DNA of 64,000 bases from Nonomuraea montanisoli (GCF_013363975.1 NZ_JABWGN010000007.1:487021-551020); one strand, 5' to 3'; counted from the first letter of the stretch, positions 43,485 through 52,776 are shown. Translations and numbers: made by a program. Notes: generated by a model not told the origin, from the sequence alone.

Positions 43485-45082
43485 GCCGCCACCGCCTCGG
43501 TTACCGAAGGATCGTGGCCGTCTGCCTGAGCTTGGAGGCGAGCCATGTGGGTTCGCCAGCGTTGGCGTTCGGCGACCGAGCGGAGGAGGCGCATGGCGAG
43601 TGGCGGCACGTTGGCGTCGCCGGCCGGGACGGGCTTCCAGATGTAGCGGTGTGGGTCGGTCGGCTCGTTGGGCTGGCCGAGAGCTTCCAGGAGCCAGGTG
43701 CGACGGTCTTGGCGGTGTTCTGCGAGGGTCTTGTTGGACCACTTGCGGGAGACCAGGACGCGGCGGCCGGCGTAACCGAGGTGATCTGGCTTGTGGGCCT
43801 TGCTGCGGCACGCTCCCGGAGTCATCCCCTGCTTGGCGTCCTTGGGCTGGATGCCGTAGCGCAGCCAGTTCGGGCACCTCGGAGAGCAGGGTTCGAACCG
43901 CAGCGCATCGACCATCCGGGCGGCGTGCTGTCGCTGGGCGGGGTTGTCGGCGTCGAGGCTGTCGCCGAGGCTCTTGGTGAGGTACTTGGACAGGTAGCGG
44001 ATGCACTGGTCGGCGTCCGGAGTGCTGGCGAGCACGCCCTTGACGTCGATCTGGTTGCCGAAACGGATCACGTGCAGCGGTGCGGCGTCCTGGTCGGCGT
44101 CGAGCTGGTCGAGGGCTTCGTCCCAGGTCGGCAGGACCTCGCCGGTCTGCGGGTCGAGGTAGCCGGCCCCGTCCTGCCAGACCGGCAGATGGTCGCTGGC
44201 GAAGCGGACCACGTCTGCTGGTGGCCACCACACCTGGTGGTAGGTGGCGGCGGCGATTTGCTTGACCTCCGCTCTGGGGAGGGTGCCGCGGATGGCCATG
44301 TGCAGGTGTGGCGCGAGTCGCTTCTGTGGTTCCACGGAGGCGAAGTACTGTACGTCATAGCCCGCGACTCGGCGTAGGTTCTGCACGAACCGGTCCACGA
44401 GCTTGGAGAAGTGCAGCGCGTCCCGAGCAGCCCGCGCGTAGTCGTAACTCTCCGGATCCACCGGTACGCCGTTGTGGACCTTGCCATAGGACGGGAGGGT
44501 CAGCGTGACGAACAGCGAGGGTCGGTAGACCTTGCCGTCCGAGCTGGTGAACGTCCGCCCGAGCGTGGTCGGCACCATTCTGCGCTTGGGCAGGTTCGGC
44601 GCGTCCTGCCGCCGTCTGGTCGAGCGAGTGCGCTTGGGGACGGTACGACCGAGGACGTTGCCGCGCATGCCCGCCTCGTTGATCTCGGCGTCCACGCCCT
44701 CGATTGCAGCGTCCCAGGCGGAGGTGTCCTCACATGACGCGGCGGCCTGGTCGCGGTGGGCTTGGAGGTCGGCGCGGAACTCGACCAACCACCGCTGATC
44801 GTCATTCGGGTCGTCCGGGGTGATGGCCGGCTCCTGGTCGAGGTGCCAGCCCTCCCGGCACTGAGCCATGCGGAGTTGCCGGTTGCGCTTGGCGCAGGAT
44901 GGGCACTTCGCGTCGAGGGTGGCCCCGCATGGGACGTCCACGATCTCCCAGCGGCCGGTTTCGATGTCCAGGCGCTTGAGCGGGACGGGCCGGATGCAGA
45001 CGCCGTACTGCTTGGCGACCTCCACGGCCACCTCACGGGCCAGCGGCATGGCCTGTCGGACGGCGCGAGGCAGTTCAGCCAT
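43481..45082 (-). CDS. Rolling-circle replication initiator (RepSA-like)
   Basis: 533 residues from ATG 45082 after GGGAGG. Zinc pair CPSC (about 60-63), motif 1 FVTLTL (191-196), the HUH metal motif PHLHMAIRG (His259, His261) and the Tyr motif RYLSKYLTK (Tyr363/Tyr367). Nicks the plus origin of the excised AICE. Overlaps genes on both sides. Confidence 0.9.
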   Translation of the reverse strand: MAELPRAVRQAMPLAREVAVEVAKQYGVCIRPVPLKRLDIETGRWEIVDVPCGATLDAKCPSCAKRNRQLRMAQCREGWHLDQEPAITPDDPNDDQRWLVEFRADLQAHRDQAAASCEDTSAWDAAIEGVDAEINEAGMRGNVLGRTVPKRTRSTRRRQDAPNLPKRRMVPTTLGRTFTSSDGKVYRPSLFVTLTLPSYGKVHNGVPVDPESYDYARAARDALHFSKLVDRFVQNLRRVAGYDVQYFASVEPQKRLAPHLHMAIRGTLPRAEVKQIAAATYHQVWWPPADVVRFASDHLPVWQDGAGYLDPQTGEVLPTWDEALDQLDADQDAAPLHVIRFGNQIDVKGVLASTPDADQCIRYLSKYLTKSLGDSLDADNPAQRQHAARMVDALRFEPCSPRCPNWLRYGIQPKDAKQGMTPGACRSKAHKPDHLGYAGRRVLVSRKWSNKTLAEHRQDRRTWLLEALGQPNEPTDPHRYIWKPVPAGDANVPPLAMRLLRSVAERQRWRTHMARLQAQADGHDPSVTEAVAA

Positions 45083-45275
45083 GGACACCTCCCTCGTCCT
45101 CTGCCAGGTCGGCGCAGAGCCGGAACAGGCCGTTGTATGGGTGCTTGAGCGTGCGGGGGTGGAGCAGCGCGAAGACACGCAGCCGGGGCAGGTCGCGGAA
45201 GGTGAGCAGGACCATGAGGCGGCGGCCCGCGACGAGTTCGAGTTCTTCGGCGGTGCCGTGGAAGCAGACCTTCAT
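45075..45275 (-). CDS. 66-residue small AICE protein
   Basis: ATG 45275 overlaps the translocase stop; the end overlaps the rep start. Contains ELELVAGRRLMVLLTFRD. No domain recognised. Tight coupling on both sides supports expression. Confidence 0.6.
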   Translation of the reverse strand: MKVCFHGTAEELELVAGRRLMVLLTFRDLPRLRVFALLHPRTLKHPYNGLFRLCADLAEDEGGVHG

Positions 45276-46702
45276 CAGGCAGCGTCCCTTCCGGCAGCGA
45301 AGGCGGCGGCCATGTCGCGGATGTCGGTGTCGGAGACATAGGCCGCGCGAACCCGGACCGGGTCGGGTGAGGCCTCCAGCCGGACATAGCCGACGCCGGC
45401 GCCCCGTTCCGGAACGGGTGAGATGTGGTCGGCCAGGGCGCCCCGGTCGCGGGCGCCATCACCGAGGACCATGTCCACCTGCTCCGACTCGTCCAGCCGG
45501 AGGGCGATCTTGTCGGGGAACAGGTTGCGGATGTTCATGACCTCCTTGCGCGGGTCCTGGAGGGCGGCCATGACACCGATGCCGACCGCGCGGCCCTGGG
45601 TGGTGAGCGTGGCCAGGGCAGCGGAGATGCGCTGCTTGAGCTGCCGGTCTGCCTGATAGGCGGTCAGGAACGCCACCTCATCGACGACCACCAAAATGAA
45701 CGGGTCCTCCACGGTCGGCGTGTGGGAGCGTAGAACACCGGCGAAGCGGGCGGCGCGCTCCTGCATGACCGTGACGGCCTGGTCGAGCAGGTCGGCGCAC
45801 TCTTCCGGCGTGGCGGCGTACCGCTCACCGAACAAAGCGCGTCCATACGACAGCTCCATCAGCTTGGGGTCGAGCGCCCAGATCTCGACCAGGTCCGCTC
45901 GTACGGCGGGGAGAAGGGCACGGATGGTGGACCAGATGATCGATCCCTTGCCGGCCCCGGTGGCGCCCGCGACCAGGACATGAGTGCCGTGCACCTTGAG
46001 CCGCCACGGCCGCCCGTCCTCCTGCTTGCCGATCTCGACCGGCCCCACAGTCGGGACGTCGGGCAGTGGCAGAGCATCGAGCGGCACGGCCAGCGGGTCA
46101 GTACGCGGGAAGGTGAGCTGGAGCCGCCCACCCCGGATAACCGCCACGCGGCAGGAGGCCGCACCGAAGCCCTGCGCCAGGTGGTCGAGCCGATCGGCCC
46201 AGTCCTTGACCGACTGGCCCTTGAGCATGCGCACGGTGACCAGGTCGGCCCATGCGGTGCAGGTGACCTTGCCGAGCTGGGGCAGGTAGTCACGGCCCCA
46301 CAGATGCCGGCCGAGCCCCGAGACGACCATGACCGATTGCCAGTGCCGCCGGTACACCCAGACGAGCCGCCACCAGGCCAGCACGCGCAGCCCGATCAGG
46401 CGGACGAAGTCGTGCCGGTCGGTGAGGGCCCAGGCGAGCATCCCTGTAGGGGCCGGGGCGAGGAGGAGCAGCGCGGTCCGCCAGCCGTACACCAGCGTGA
46501 GGACGACGGGCGTCAAGGCGAGTAGCACGGCAACGGGGTGCCGCCACAGCAGCCGCACGCATCCGGTGAGGACGCGCCAGGCGAAGATGATCAGGGTCAG
46601 GATGGCGGGAGTCTGGACGACGGCCGGGCGGAAGACGACGGCCGTGTCGGGCGTGGTGGTGACGAGGTTGCGTGCCTCGTCGCCAGGCAGCCGCTTGAAC
46701 AT
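45275..46702 (-). CDS. FtsK/SpoIIIE-family conjugative translocase (TraSA-like)
   Basis: 475 residues. Two to three N-terminal membrane helices (about 30-95), Walker A GATGAGKG (246-253) and Walker B FILVVVDEVAFL (about 335). Shorter than the TraB-like protein of element A and not closely similar. Transfers double-stranded element DNA between hyphae. Confidence 0.9.
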   Translation of the reverse strand: MFKRLPGDEARNLVTTTPDTAVVFRPAVVQTPAILTLIIFAWRVLTGCVRLLWRHPVAVLLALTPVVLTLVYGWRTALLLLAPAPTGMLAWALTDRHDFVRLIGLRVLAWWRLVWVYRRHWQSVMVVSGLGRHLWGRDYLPQLGKVTCTAWADLVTVRMLKGQSVKDWADRLDHLAQGFGAASCRVAVIRGGRLQLTFPRTDPLAVPLDALPLPDVPTVGPVEIGKQEDGRPWRLKVHGTHVLVAGATGAGKGSIIWSTIRALLPAVRADLVEIWALDPKLMELSYGRALFGERYAATPEECADLLDQAVTVMQERAARFAGVLRSHTPTVEDPFILVVVDEVAFLTAYQADRQLKQRISAALATLTTQGRAVGIGVMAALQDPRKEVMNIRNLFPDKIALRLDESEQVDMVLGDGARDRGALADHISPVPERGAGVGYVRLEASPDPVRVRAAYVSDTDIRDMAAAFAAGRDAA

Positions 46703-46789
46703 AAGCTTGGAACCTCTCGTGATGTGGAGTCGTGGGAGAAACCCGGGGGCCGCCGGAAGTTGGCGCTTCTGGCGGCCCCGCCTTACGTG

Positions 46790-47104
46790 TCAGGCCGCCG
46801 TCTGGTCGGTGGCCTTGCCGGTGGCCGACTGCTGGGTGTGCAGGCGCTCGCAGTCGGCCAGGTACTGAGCGGCGGCGGCGTAGATGTCGCGCGCCAGGGC
46901 CAGGTCGGCGTCGGTCACCGACCCGCCGCCCGTGGTGGAGATGGAGACGTTCGCCTCGGAGGTGCTGACGGCCAGGTACGGGCGGCGCCCGTCGATCACA
47001 CCGGAGCGAGCGCGCACCTCGTGGGTGTAGAAGGAAACCGCGACGTGCGGCCTGTTCGCTGACGGCATCGACAGCGTGATGTAGGTGTACGGTTCGAGGC
47101 TCAC
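46790..47104 (-). CDS. Uncharacterised 104-residue AICE protein
   Basis: GTG 47104 overlaps the upstream stop (GTGA). Contains PHVAVSFYTHEVRARSG and a helical tail LALARDIYAAAAQYLADCER. Recurrent between pra-like and tra genes in AICEs; function unknown. Confidence 0.65.
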   Translation of the reverse strand: MSLEPYTYITLSMPSANRPHVAVSFYTHEVRARSGVIDGRRPYLAVSTSEANVSISTTGGGSVTDADLALARDIYAAAAQYLADCERLHTQQSATGKATDQTAA

Positions 47105-47511
47105 GCCGCCGCCTCCTTGCCAGCGGGCGCCTGCTTGGCGCGCGGCGGGCGCATCCCCGTGGCGCGGATGGAGTAGGCCAGCCGCCCGCTCTGGGACACG
47201 TACGGCGTGACGGTCATCCCGACGAACTCCACGGGCGTGATCGGGAGGCCGGGTGCGGCCGGCGGGAGGGGCGGTTCGGTCGAGGACAGGATCTTGACTG
47301 CGACCGTCTTCTGCGACGCCTTCACGGTCGGGTCGCCGTCCATGACCGGGACCTGCCAGACCGGCTCGCCGGTCACCTTGTCCTTGGCGTAGACGGTTCG
47401 GCCGTTGGCCGAGGCGTCGAAGTCCTTGACCTGCTCGACGTTGCCGACGAGGTAGCAGCCGTGCGGGAAGACCTGGTCGAAGCTGATCGGGATGGGTCCC
47501 TGGATTGCCAT
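47101..47511 (-). CDS. Pra-like replication/integration/excision activator
   Basis: 136 residues from ATG 47511 after GAGAGG. The pattern IPISFDQVFPHGCYLVGNVE, VKDFDASANGRTVYAKDKVT and TGEPVWQVPVMD recalls proteins annotated as plasmid replication, integration and excision activators. Two copies of a GntR-type operator (47557 and 47591) sit upstream, matching the known KorSA control of pra in pSAM2. Confidence 0.7.
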   Translation of the reverse strand: MAIQGPIPISFDQVFPHGCYLVGNVEQVKDFDASANGRTVYAKDKVTGEPVWQVPVMDGDPTVKASQKTVAVKILSSTEPPLPPAAPGLPITPVEFVGMTVTPYVSQSGRLAYSIRATGMRPPRAKQAPAGKEAAA

Positions 47512-47556
47512 GTGGTTCCTCTCTGCTGCGGCGGAGAGCCCCTCGTTCGCTCGTCC

Positions 47557-47606
47557 ACTTGTCCGCATGAGTTGAGAGTAGGCAATGGCCACTCGTCCGC
47601 ACAAGT
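47557..47606. promoter_or_regulatory. Paired operators upstream of the pra-like gene
   Basis: ACTTGTCCGCATGAGT (47557-47572) and ACTCGTCCGCACAAGT (47591-47606), imperfect palindromes. A third copy lies upstream of the GntR gene at 48374. Confidence 0.7.
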
Positions 47607-47633
47607 GGCCGAGCCGGAATGGCTTGGTAAGAG

Positions 47634-48350
47634 TTAGCTCACCTTGTAGACATCCTCAAGCTCATGCAGGCTGCCAGGCAGGGCCAGACTCATGGCGAGC
47701 AGCACCGTCCCTGCCGGATCATGCACGGTGGACAGCACGCCGAGCACCGGGTTGGACGAGCCGAGCAACTCAACCTCATCCTTGGTCGGCTTACGAGCGG
47801 TGACGCGCTCGGTGATGTGGTCGAAGCGCAGGTGCTTGACCGCCTGGAGATGCCGGCGGATGCCGCTCCGCAGCGGTTCCGGCTTGTCCAGGTCGGAGCC
47901 CACCGCGATCTCCAGCGGAATCCACACCGTCTCCACCGCCGACGGGAGATCCCCCTCACGAGCCGCCCGCCGACGCATGATCACTGGCGTACGCTCGGCG
48001 ACCCCGAGGAGCTTCGCCACGTACCGAGGCGCCGACACGCGCGCCACCTCCACAAGGCTCTCCGGACTCTCGCCCTGCTCGGTCGCGGTCAAGCTCGGCC
48101 GGACACGATCGGCCCCACTCTCGGGACGCCCCTTCACGAACGAGCCCCGCCCGTGCTCACGCTCGATCCAGCCCTGCATGGCCAAGGTCTGAAGGGCCCG
48201 CACCACGGTGGTACGCCCCACGCCCAGCTCACGAACCAACTGCGTCTCGGACGGCAGCATGTCGCCCGGCGCGTACTCGCCCGACTCGATACGCTCCTGA
48301 ATCGCCCGCATGACCTGGGCGTACTTCGGCGGAGCGAAGTCCATGCTCAT
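47634..48350 (-). CDS. GntR/HutC-type repressor (KorSA-like)
   Basis: 238 residues from ATG 48350 (ATG 48344 also possible). N-terminal winged helix (RIESGEYAPGDMLPSETQLV, then GVGRTTVVRAL) and a C-terminal UTRA ligand domain. By analogy with KorSA it represses its own gene and pra, keeping the element integrated; the shared operator motif supports this. Confidence 0.88.
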   Translation of the reverse strand: MSMDFAPPKYAQVMRAIQERIESGEYAPGDMLPSETQLVRELGVGRTTVVRALQTLAMQGWIEREHGRGSFVKGRPESGADRVRPSLTATEQGESPESLVEVARVSAPRYVAKLLGVAERTPVIMRRRAAREGDLPSAVETVWIPLEIAVGSDLDKPEPLRSGIRRHLQAVKHLRFDHITERVTARKPTKDEVELLGSSNPVLGVLSTVHDPAGTVLLAMSLALPGSLHELEDVYKVS

Positions 48351-48373
48351 CTTGGCCGTCCGTTCACTCTTGC

Positions 48374-48389
48374 GCTCGTCCGCACAAGT
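48374..48389. promoter_or_regulatory. Operator upstream of the KorSA-like gene
   Basis: GCTCGTCCGCACAAGT, 24 bp before the start codon; same motif as at 47557 and 47591. Confidence 0.7.
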
Positions 48390-48414
48390 ACAGTACTGGC
48401 TAAGAAGTGACCTG

Positions 48415-48663
48415 TCAGGGCTCTTGAAAGGCAAACTTCCGTCTCCACCTGGATGCTTGCCTGTACCGCCGCGCACATTCCTTGCAGGATGTCGAGCCGT
48501 CCGGGACGAACGGCACATGCCAATCGTCGATCAACACCGGCTGCACCGTCACCCCGCACCATGCGGTCATACCGTCCGTACGCACCGCATGCTGTACCAG
48601 GACGGAGTTCCGCCGGATGCTCTCCACCCCGCATCCCCAGAAGGCGACCTCGTCATCGCTCAT
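48415..48663 (-). CDS. Uncharacterised 82-residue protein
   Basis: ATG 48663 lies inside the end of the preceding gene. Cys at WGCGVES, AWCGV and TSCKECARRYRQ could bind metal. Basic C-terminus. Third gene of a leftward trio; function unknown. Confidence 0.5.
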   Translation of the reverse strand: MSDDEVAFWGCGVESIRRNSVLVQHAVRTDGMTAWCGVTVQPVLIDDWHVPFVPDGSTSCKECARRYRQASRWRRKFAFQEP

Positions 48664-48994
48664 GCTCGGTCTCGCGCAGAAGCTCAGCCAACGGCCCTGT
48701 CGCCGACTGCGTGGATCGCAAATCCGCATAACGCATGGCGACGCGGTGAGCGGCCCGCACCGGGTCAATGGCGGGATGCCACGCATAGATGACACGGCGC
48801 CGCCCGGCATTCCACCCGGTTCGCCACCAGAAATGGTTACCGTCGCACCACACCACGAGACCGACCCAGACCGAGACGAGCGCGAGCCCGTACCCGTCGT
48901 GAACGTCGGCGGCGACCCCTTTGACAGCCAGCGCCTGCCGAAGAAGCTCAGCCGAATGCCCCGGATGAATCGAGACGAATTTCGCCGCACTCAT
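48653..48994 (-). CDS. Uncharacterised 113-residue AICE protein
   Basis: ATG 48994 overlaps the upstream stop. HSAELLRQALAVKGVAADVH and LVVWCDGNHFWWRTG are typical of small proteins widespread in actinomycete elements. No function known. Confidence 0.6.
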   Translation of the reverse strand: MSAAKFVSIHPGHSAELLRQALAVKGVAADVHDGYGLALVSVWVGLVVWCDGNHFWWRTGWNAGRRRVIYAWHPAIDPVRAAHRVAMRYADLRSTQSATGPLAELLRETEHER

Positions 48995-49413
48995 TCGGCC
49001 ACCCGCTCGAACCGCACCGAGCCGGCCGTGTCCAGGTACGCGCGGAAGACCTCGTGACGGCTCTCGCCGTCAGCCGTACCCCCGAGCCCGTAGACGCTGT
49101 GGACGATGCGCCCACACACCGCAGCGTCCCCAGCCACGCCGCGCATCGCCTTGCGCAGCTCGTCCATCGCCGTCGCCTGGAACGGGCTCGACCCGCACGA
49201 CCCGAGCGACTCACTACAGCCGGACTGGATCCGAACTTCCCACTCGAACACCTCGCCGCTGGCGGCGGCGCCACACTCGGCTCCATCGCAGAAGAGGCAC
49301 TCAACGGTGGAGGAGGACGCGACGCCCAGCTTCGACGCCGCCACATGCCCGCGCCGCGTAACGATCTTCCATCCGCGCCCGTCGCATTCTTCACACCTGA
49401 CCGGAGTTGTCAT
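48991..49413 (-). CDS. Uncharacterised zinc-ribbon-like protein
   Basis: About 140 residues (ATG 49413; ATG 49425 possible). CEECDGRGWKIVTRRG and CLFCDGAEC form a DnaJ-like Cys arrangement. First gene of a trio divergent from the XRE gene. Confidence 0.6.
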   Translation of the reverse strand: MTTPVRCEECDGRGWKIVTRRGHVAASKLGVASSSTVECLFCDGAECGAAASGEVFEWEVRIQSGCSESLGSCGSSPFQATAMDELRKAMRGVAGDAAVCGRIVHSVYGLGGTADGESRHEVFRAYLDTAGSVRFERVAE

Positions 49414-49531
49414 GCGGCAGAGCATGAATGGACCAACCGTTTATACATATCCAGCGGCGATATACCACCGAGGCATATAGAGTCCCCGGCACGGCAATGC
49501 ACCATCACGGAGCCGAGTTCCGGAGGGCCGC

Positions 49532-50755
49532 ATGCGCGCGAGTGCTTTCGAGCCGATCAAGCTACCGCCATCGGTTTGGGAACGCGACGACATGCGAGAA
49601 AGCCTGAAAAACCGCGACATCGCGAGCCTATTCCGGCTCGTCGCAAAATACGGCGGTATCAGTCAGGTGCGCATCGCAACAGCGACCGAAATAGCGCAGC
49701 CCCGCGTCAACAAGATCTTCAAAGGCACAGCCGGCCCCATCGAAGAACTCGCCGTCTTCGAGCGCATCGCCACCGGACTCGGCCTGCCCGACCACGCCCG
49801 CATGCTCCTCGGCCTGGCCCCACTCGACATCGCCTCCCCAACAGGCGACCTCGACGACGAGCACCAGGAGCAGACCGACGAACTCGCCGCCCGCCTGGAG
49901 GCCGCCGCAGCCGTCGACGACACCATGGTCATGATCCTGCGGACGGACACCAACAACCTCCGCCTCCAGGACCGCCGACTCGGAAGCGTCGCCATCGCCG
50001 ACAAGATGCGCGCCCAGATAGCCCAGATCGAACGCGCCCACCGACACGCGATACGCCCACGCATCCGCGCCCAGCTCGCCCACCTACTTGCCGAAACAGC
50101 TTCATTGGCCGGCTGGCAGGCCATCAACACCGTGGCCCTCAACGACGCATGGAACCACTACGAAGCAGCCAAAGCTGCCGCCCGCGAAGCCGAGGACGCC
50201 GCCGTGCTGGCCTACGTCTCCGGCGAGCAGGCGTACGTCCTCATGGACATGGGGCGGCCAGCCGAAGCCGCCGAGCTGCTCCAGTACATCCACGCCGCGC
50301 ACCGAAACCACGTCCCCGCTCGCTTGCGCACTTGGCTCGCCGCAGCCGAAGGCGAAGCCGCGGCCATCCTCGGAGACGAGACCGCATGTCGTCGCGCCCT
50401 CGACCAGGCCGCCGCCGTGTTGCCGGAAGGCGACGGCGACCTCGACATGCCCTACCTGTCCATCAACGTCCACCACTTCGCTCGCTGGCGCGGAAGCTGT
50501 CTGCTCCGCTTCGGCGACCCCGGCACCGTCGAGGACCTACGCTCCTCACTTGCCGGAATGGACGGCACCTACAACCGCGCCGAAGCAGGCGTCCGCTGCG
50601 ACCTCGGACACGCGCTCCTCGCCGCCGGCGACCCCGAAGCCGCCCAACCCCACATCCACCGCGCCAAGCAACTGGCCACCATGACCGGCTCACGCCGTCA
50701 ACGGCGCCGCATCGACGAGCTAACGCAAGCGGTCAACCGCGCCCTTGGCCGTTGA
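49532..50755 (+). CDS. XRE-type HTH regulator with TPR-like domain
   Basis: 407 residues from ATG 49532 after CGGAGGG. N-terminal HTH (GGISQVRIATATEIAQPRVN), then helical TPR-like repeats rich in Ala (about 150-400), the architecture of streptomycete HTH-TPR regulators. Its end overlaps the convergent Nudix gene. In pSAM2-like elements a Nudix protein (Pif) acts in transfer immunity; an HTH partner could regulate it. Confidence 0.8.
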   Translation: MRASAFEPIKLPPSVWERDDMRESLKNRDIASLFRLVAKYGGISQVRIATATEIAQPRVNKIFKGTAGPIEELAVFERIATGLGLPDHARMLLGLAPLDIASPTGDLDDEHQEQTDELAARLEAAAAVDDTMVMILRTDTNNLRLQDRRLGSVAIADKMRAQIAQIERAHRHAIRPRIRAQLAHLLAETASLAGWQAINTVALNDAWNHYEAAKAAAREAEDAAVLAYVSGEQAYVLMDMGRPAEAAELLQYIHAAHRNHVPARLRTWLAAAEGEAAAILGDETACRRALDQAAAVLPEGDGDLDMPYLSINVHHFARWRGSCLLRFGDPGTVEDLRSSLAGMDGTYNRAEAGVRCDLGHALLAAGDPEAAQPHIHRAKQLATMTGSRRQRRRIDELTQAVNRALGR

Positions 50756-51296
50756 GTCGCTGCTGAGCCTGAAGCAACCCGATCAACGTCCCCGACGTCC
50801 AGATGTCACCGCCGGCAATCATGCCGGGGATCTCCGCCATCGGAACCCACTCGATCCGATCGGCCTCCACCTCGCCCTCCGGCTTGCCGACCAGCTCGGC
50901 CCCGCGCATCAGGAACAGGATGTGCTCGGAGTCCACCATGCCGGCCATCGGCTGATAACTCACCAGGTGCTCGACCTGCTTCGCCCGATACCCGGTCTCT
51001 TCCTCGACCTCGCGAACGGCCGTGGCCATCGGGTCCTCACCGGCCTCGACCAGCCCGCCGGGAAGCTCCCACCCCCACCGGTCGAACACGAACCGATGCC
51101 GCCACATCAGCAGGACCCGATCCTGCTCATCGACGACGACCGCGATAGCGGCCCGGTCGAGGTGCACCACATGATGCTCGAACCGCTCCCCGCCAGGGAT
51201 CTCCACATCGGCCATGCCGAGCCGGATCCACCGGTTGTCATAGATCAGCCGTTCCCCGTGAACCACCCAGCGCGTCAGCTCAGCGTCATCAGCCAC
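50733..51296 (-). CDS. Nudix hydrolase, possible Pif-like transfer immunity protein
   Basis: 187 residues. Nudix box GGLVEAGEDPMATAVREVEE continuing ETG, all catalytic residues present; the overall form is ADP-ribose pyrophosphatase-like. Pif of pSAM2 contains a Nudix motif and blocks redundant transfer, so position in an AICE suggests that role. This is analogy, not shown. Confidence 0.85.
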   Translation of the reverse strand: MADDAELTRWVVHGERLIYDNRWIRLGMADVEIPGGERFEHHVVHLDRAAIAVVVDEQDRVLLMWRHRFVFDRWGWELPGGLVEAGEDPMATAVREVEEETGYRAKQVEHLVSYQPMAGMVDSEHILFLMRGAELVGKPEGEVEADRIEWVPMAEIPGMIAGGDIWTSGTLIGLLQAQQRLNGQGRG

Positions 51297-51429
51297 ACCG
51301 CGAAGCTACCGGCCCGCGTCCCTGGCGTACACGCACTTCCAGGTGACAGCTGAGATCGTTGCCGAATAGCCCCTATGAAGATCAAGGGCGGCGCTCCGCG
51401 CCGCCGTCGCGGCCCTGCGCTCGGCCGCA

Positions 51430-51480
51430 CGCTGCGCGTGCGGCCTGGGGGCCGTTCTCGCGCGCGCCGTGCTCGGGCCG
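51430..51480. repeat. GC-rich hairpin repeat, copy 1
   Basis: Contains GGCCGCACGCTGCGCGTGCG with a perfect stem, then GGGGGCCGTTCTCGCGCGCG. The same block with one change occurs at 53521-53571, at the breakpoint of the truncated integrase. Confidence 0.65.
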
Positions 51481-51529
51481 CGCTGGCAGAGGTAGCCCGG
51501 CTGGCACTCAAAGCGGATAGTCTCACAGC

Positions 51530-51664
51530 GTGGACAACGAGGAGCCCGCAATCCGGCTATGGACCGACGCCGAACTCGCTCTCGCGACTGGCCTCGTGGT
51601 GCTGCTCATCCTCCTGCCCACCATCATCTGGCTGGCCACGACGATGCTGCGCCGCCGCAGATAG
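51530..51664 (+). CDS. 44-residue single-span membrane peptide
   Basis: GTG 51530 with no clear ribosome site but a GGATAGTCT -10-like box just upstream, so possibly leaderless. The protein has an acidic start, one helix (GLVVLLILLPTIIWLATTML) and a RRRR tail. Unknown function. Confidence 0.5.
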   Translation: MDNEEPAIRLWTDAELALATGLVVLLILLPTIIWLATTMLRRRR

Positions 51665-52098
51665 AGCCTCTGGCGGGGCACTCCAGCTCCGGCATGATCG
51701 CCGCGCCGAGTGCCAGAGCCGTGAGTTGCTGAGGTGGAAGCCTGATCATCTTTCATCCGGAACGGACATGAGCTGATCGAACGCACTGACCGGGGGTTGC
51801 CACGCCGCCGCACAGATGCAGCCCTTACGATCGCCACGGCGTGGCTGGCCGACGTAGTTGCTGGGGGCGATCGAAGGTCCAGGGCTTCGTTCCTCAGCCC
51901 CGGCCCACCGAACGATGTGGTTGGCGTGCCCGTTGCGTGCCCGATGGAGCGGGGGGAACGGCGGGGAGTCACGGGGAACGCCACCCGTATGCTGAACTGC
52001 GTCTTCGCAGGTCGAGCAAGATCGGCATGCGTCTTTGCAAGCAGGACGTCAGGAGTTTTGTCGGCGCGACATGCAAGACGTTACCGAGGCAAATGTCC
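51665..52098. other. Gene-free interval with a diverged duplicate
   Basis: No ORF supported. From about 51925 onward (GTTGCGTGCCCGATGGAGC, CGTCTTTGCAAGCAGGACGT) the DNA matches 62110-62280 with many substitutions, continuing into the duplicated gene below. Confidence 0.5.
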
Positions 52099-52554
52099 TC
52101 ATTCTTCCCGGTCTTCGAGGGTGTAGGGATTGACCCTAAGCCCTCCGAGTCGTGATGTCAGGAACTCGGCCCCGCATGTCGGGCATCCCGACTCGTAGGA
52201 GTGTTGGTGCTGCTGCCCCTCGAGTGCCTGAGGCGTGAGCTCGGGGTAGAGCACCTCGTGCTGTGCCCCGCAGGCGAAACAGCGATGAAGCCTGTTGTCG
52301 GCGAGCTGTACCCCTCGCAGATCGTCAACAGTCCACGCGCCGGCCTCAGTCGCAGCGCTGCGCGGTACGACGCCACACGGCCACACCGCGATACATCCTG
52401 TCGTCAACTCCAGCCGATCGATCCGCAAGGCGGCTGCGCGATATGAGCCCTCGTCGGCCAGCCATGCTGGGATGGGATGCACATAAGGTGGGAGCGCATC
52501 GTGGCGCTCGTAGACCGTGATGTGAAAACCATGATCTAAATGGACAGTCTGCAC
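52099..52554 (-). CDS. Uncharacterised protein with two CxxC pairs, duplicated at 62.4 kb
   Basis: 151 residues. HRCFACGAQHEV and SGCPTCGAEFL look zinc-binding. A degraded relative lies at 62290-62560. The reading frame here is intact, so this may be the functional copy. No family recognised. Confidence 0.55.
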   Translation of the reverse strand: MQTVHLDHGFHITVYERHDALPPYVHPIPAWLADEGSYRAAALRIDRLELTTGCIAVWPCGVVPRSAATEAGAWTVDDLRGVQLADNRLHRCFACGAQHEVLYPELTPQALEGQQHQHSYESGCPTCGAEFLTSRLGGLRVNPYTLEDREE

Positions 52555-52724
52555 AACTGGTCACGGTACTCGCAGGCGTGGTTGGCCAGGATGCTCAGCG
52601 AAGGATCTATGACACGAGCAGCCTTCAAGATCCGGAATATGTCCGGAACGGGCTGACGCCGCACGACTTTGTTGTACCGCTCAGTCGCAGGCCAGAGCAC
52701 TTTGGGACGTCAGAAGCGCGACGC

Positions 52725-52776
52725 CCTGTAAAACCGTCGGCTCAGCCTACGCAAGTTCGAACCTTGCACCTGCCAC
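52725..52776 (+). repeat. att3: tRNA-Tyr 3'-half direct repeat
   Basis: Same core as att2 (CTGTAAAACCGTCGGCTCAG onward) followed by the same GAGGCCCTTCGGGGCCTC hairpin. Junction of elements B and C. Confidence 0.92.

Larger units (their letters stand above)
41614..52776. mobile_element. Integrative element B: pSAM2-like AICE
   Basis: About 11.1 kb between att2 and att3, with genes in the pSAM2-type order on the minus strand: pra-like, 104-aa protein, TraSA-like translocase, small protein, rolling-circle Rep, Xis, Int; then a GntR repressor and an XRE/Nudix pair. All core genes for integration, replication and transfer look intact, so it could be functional. Confidence 0.85.
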
